Shown here piece after piece: positions 7,901 to 8,324 of a DNA stretch of 8,324 nt; the stretch's first letter is position 1, and each line of letters begins with the position of its first letter. Where the stretch lies: assembly GCF_030530635.1 (NCBI RefSeq), contig NZ_JAUMUL010000059.1:1-8324 (forward strand), written 5' to 3'. This DNA comes from Actinomyces sp. (GTDB lineage: Bacteria > Actinomycetota > Actinomycetes > Actinomycetales > Actinomycetaceae). The position numbers were made by a program, and so were the translations under genes. Below the pieces are notes generated by a model that saw only the letters and a list, made by a program, of their open reading frames with translations, had not been told where the DNA came from and did not search any database.

Positions 7901-8153
7901 AGGTGCCGTCGCCGTCGGCGTCGGTCAGCTCGGTGACCGCGCACGCGGGGTCCCAGTCGGCGGCGCAGCCGAGCTCGTCCTGGAGCGAGCCGACCAGGGC
8001 GACCGATGCAGGCGGCGCCTCGTCGGCAACGGCGAGGGCGGGCTGTGCGGCCAGGCCGATGGCGCCGGCGGACAGGGTGAGGGCGACGGCGGCCACCGCA
8101 CCAAGGGTGCGAGAACGCCGGTATCGCCCGATATGCAAGGCTTGCAAGCGCAC
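4914..8153 (-). CDS. Secreted, cell-surface-anchored GH13 alpha-amylase with two X25-type starch-binding modules
   Basis: A 1079-residue enzyme predicted to cut alpha-1,4 links of starch or glycogen outside the cell. Order: signal peptide (1-41; basic RYRRSR, hydrophobic 17-36, cleavage after PALA); X25-like module (about 48-146); GH13 barrel (about 165-630); C-terminal beta domain (about 635-715); Ig/Fn3-like segment (about 722-818); second X25-like module (about 834-932); low-complexity Ala/Ser/Thr/Pro linker (about 935-1046); LARTG at 1048-1052; hydrophobic segment 1055-1072; RRRRR tail. Catalytic motifs are intact: region I DIITNH (291-296), region II GFRIDTVKH with nucleophile D420, region III FGEVYD with acid/base E453, region IV LGNHD with D523. 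GTG at 8153 was chosen because GAAGGAG lies 5 nt upstream and the signal peptide then starts naturally; a frame to 8267 would add 38 residues before it and read through the promoter. LARTG fits the LAxTG signal of class E sortases. An amylopullulanase-like specificity cannot be excluded. Confidence 0.93.
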   Translation of the reverse strand: MRLQALHIGRYRRSRTLGAVAAVALTLSAGAIGLAAQPALAVADEAPPASVALVGSLQDELGCAADWDPACAVTELTDADGDGTWEYTATVPAGAYEIKVALNDTWDTSYGKDGGADNIPLALAGDAKLTFTWNQDTRRIGLRSTDLTGAYTDADAALTATPVRQGTAEQFYFVLTDRFANGDTSNDAGGLTGGSDITGLDPTDKGYYHGGDIQGLIDHLDYIQDLGTTAIWLTPSFTNQPVQGSGADASAGYHGYWITDFTTIDPHLGGNEALEQLRDALHVRGMKLYLDIITNHTADLINYQEGVYSYVETADVPYTDAAGNVVDISALAGRDDFPSLDAATSFPYTPVRNGDVIPEALNDVTLYHNRGDSTWTGESTTMGDFQGLDDLMTENPIVEQTFEEIYKAWMDFGVDGFRIDTVKHVNFEFWQAWTAAIDAHAAATNPDFFTFGEVYDADATKTSPYVRGTGMDATLDFGFQAAAQAFARGRPTTNLGAFFATDDYYTTTHSSIYAEPTFLGNHDMGRIGYLLGGGSGSAELLSRSKLAHSLMLLTRGQPVIYYGDEQGLAGSGGDKDARQDMFATQVDQYASEQLIDGSVAGATDRYDTDSALYKHIAELAELRAAYPALSTGSQIELYSQDSAGVYAFARVDRDEKVEHLVALNNAGEEQTVTFKTLTPGAAYTPLYGTDKAVTADADGTVTLTVPAMSAVALRADATVAAAKNPTVGFTTPNGANLSGTTAEIAATTTANRWAETTFSYRRLGTEDWTTVGTAEDDTPRVYADLSALPAGTVLEVRAVTTDAVGSRAAASTLAVVGADLTGARPQADPEPPIDGLEVTIPGDHNTEMGCISDWQPDCEQARLAQDPASGLYTGTFDIPAGTWQYKIAVGGTWDENYGADGVPGGDNITYTTDGGPVTFHYDARTHLTTVSVTGPTAVEPTPTATSAPGVEPSASAGSTTEPAGGATASPTATATASAQATGSASPTATANSGASGAPTAAASATASTGAAPATGGSTPSSSASMSGTVPAAGVAASASGVSADAGSLARTGATGLMPLTAAASALIVAGVLLRRRRRA
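8134..8148. promoter_or_regulatory. TTGCA palindromes at the start of the amylase gene
   Basis: TGCAAG-G-CTTGCA (8134-8146) is a perfect 6-bp-arm palindrome, overlapped by CTTGCAAG (8141-8148). They lie over codons 3 to 7, just inside the coding region. The core matches the boxes upstream of the promoter. TTGCA/CTTGCAG-type boxes are associated with maltose and alpha-amylase control by LacI-family regulators in Streptomyces, so a similar role is inferred. Confidence 0.5.
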
Positions 8154-8158
8154 GAGGA

Positions 8159-8165
8159 CTCCTTC
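8159..8165 (-). promoter_or_regulatory. Ribosome binding site deciding the amylase GTG start
   Basis: GAAGGAG on the minus strand, 5 nt before GTG at 8153. It supports the non-ATG start over the ATG at 8267, which has no comparable site and lies upstream of the promoter's probable start point. Confidence 0.75.
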
Positions 8166-8245
8166 GTCTGGGCAAATCGCGCCCGCGCCATGGCGAGCAG
8201 ATTGGGATCCGGCCGGAGCCTGACGGCGCCGGACGAGGTTACCCG

Positions 8246-8274
8246 AGCGTACGACACGAAACCGCATCCTGCAA
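8246..8274 (-). promoter_or_regulatory. Probable amylase promoter
   Basis: On the minus strand, TTGCAG (8274-8269) and TACGCT (8251-8246) are exactly 17 bp apart, a good fit to a housekeeping actinobacterial promoter. Transcription would begin near 8239, giving a leader of about 85 nt. The -35 is itself one of the TTGCAG repeats, so a protein on those repeats would block RNA polymerase. Confidence 0.55.
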
Positions 8275-8302
8275 GCTCTGCAACTCTTTCATCGCCTTGC
8301 AT
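8269..8302. promoter_or_regulatory. Cluster of TTGCA boxes upstream of the amylase
   Basis: CTGCAA occurs at 8269-8274 and 8278-8283 (direct repeats, 9-bp period), and CTTGCAT at 8296-8302 carries the core in the other orientation. Read on the minus strand, one is CTTGCAG, the heptamer recalled from Streptomyces amylase promoters. Likely an operator set for carbohydrate control; the regulator is not in this window. Confidence 0.5.
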
Positions 8303-8307
8303 CTCAT

Positions 8308-8322
8308 CCCCGCCCCGTCCCC
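8308..8322 (-). other. G-tracts at the right edge
   Basis: Three GGGG runs lie on the minus strand (complement of CCCC at 8308-8311, 8313-8316 and 8319-8322) with loops of 1 and 2 bases, about 35 bp upstream of the amylase -35. A fourth tract, needed for an intramolecular quadruplex, would have to lie beyond the window. No gene is seen in 8154-8324. Confidence 0.35.
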
Positions 8323-8324
8323 GC

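Noticed and set aside
8154..8267. Upstream extension of the amylase by 38 residues to an ATG at 8267
   Set aside because: It would place a long polar stretch before a clear signal peptide and read through the probable promoter. GTG at 8153 has GAAGGAG.

Overview
The window is uniformly GC-rich DNA with the codon bias of a high-GC actinobacterium. The protein features fit an oral or gut Actinomyces-like organism: a secreted amylase with X25-type starch-binding modules, an LAxTG-type sorting tail, and a cytoplasmic-type pullulanase. The genus is inferred from style and not proven here.

Layout, left to right. Positions 1-76 hold two copies of a short direct repeat and a run of G-tracts. Positions 77-2917 (minus strand) encode a 946-residue GH13 pullulanase-type alpha-1,6-glucosidase without a signal peptide. 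Positions 2918-3029 hold its probable promoter and small hairpins. Positions 3030-3587 (minus) encode a TetR-family regulator. It is divergent from a 371-residue membrane protein of YhgE/Pip (ABC-2-like) architecture at 3705-4820 (plus). The 117-bp gap between these two carries two operator-like palindromes of the same form, GGAGC-N5-GCTCC, 26 bp apart centre to centre and lying on the likely promoters. A 93-bp convergent gap with weak hairpins follows. Positions 4914-8153 (minus) encode a 1079-residue secreted GH13 alpha-amylase: signal peptide, X25 module, GH13 barrel, Ig-like region, second X25 module, Ala/Ser/Thr/Pro-rich linker, LARTG, membrane segment and Arg tail. Its upstream region (8154-8324) has a good promoter candidate and a set of TTGCA boxes that recur over codons 3 to 7.

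How it fits together: the amylase is predicted to be anchored on the cell surface and to cut starch or glycogen outside. Imported branched dextrins could then be debranched inside by the pullulanase. The TetR/membrane-protein pair between them looks like a separate, self-contained regulated unit (probably export or envelope related) and shows no sequence link to starch use. No mobile element, CRISPR array, tRNA or rRNA was seen. The window is mostly ordinary metabolic chromosome. The best material for follow-up is regulatory: the paired operators, the TTGCA boxes and the edge repeat.
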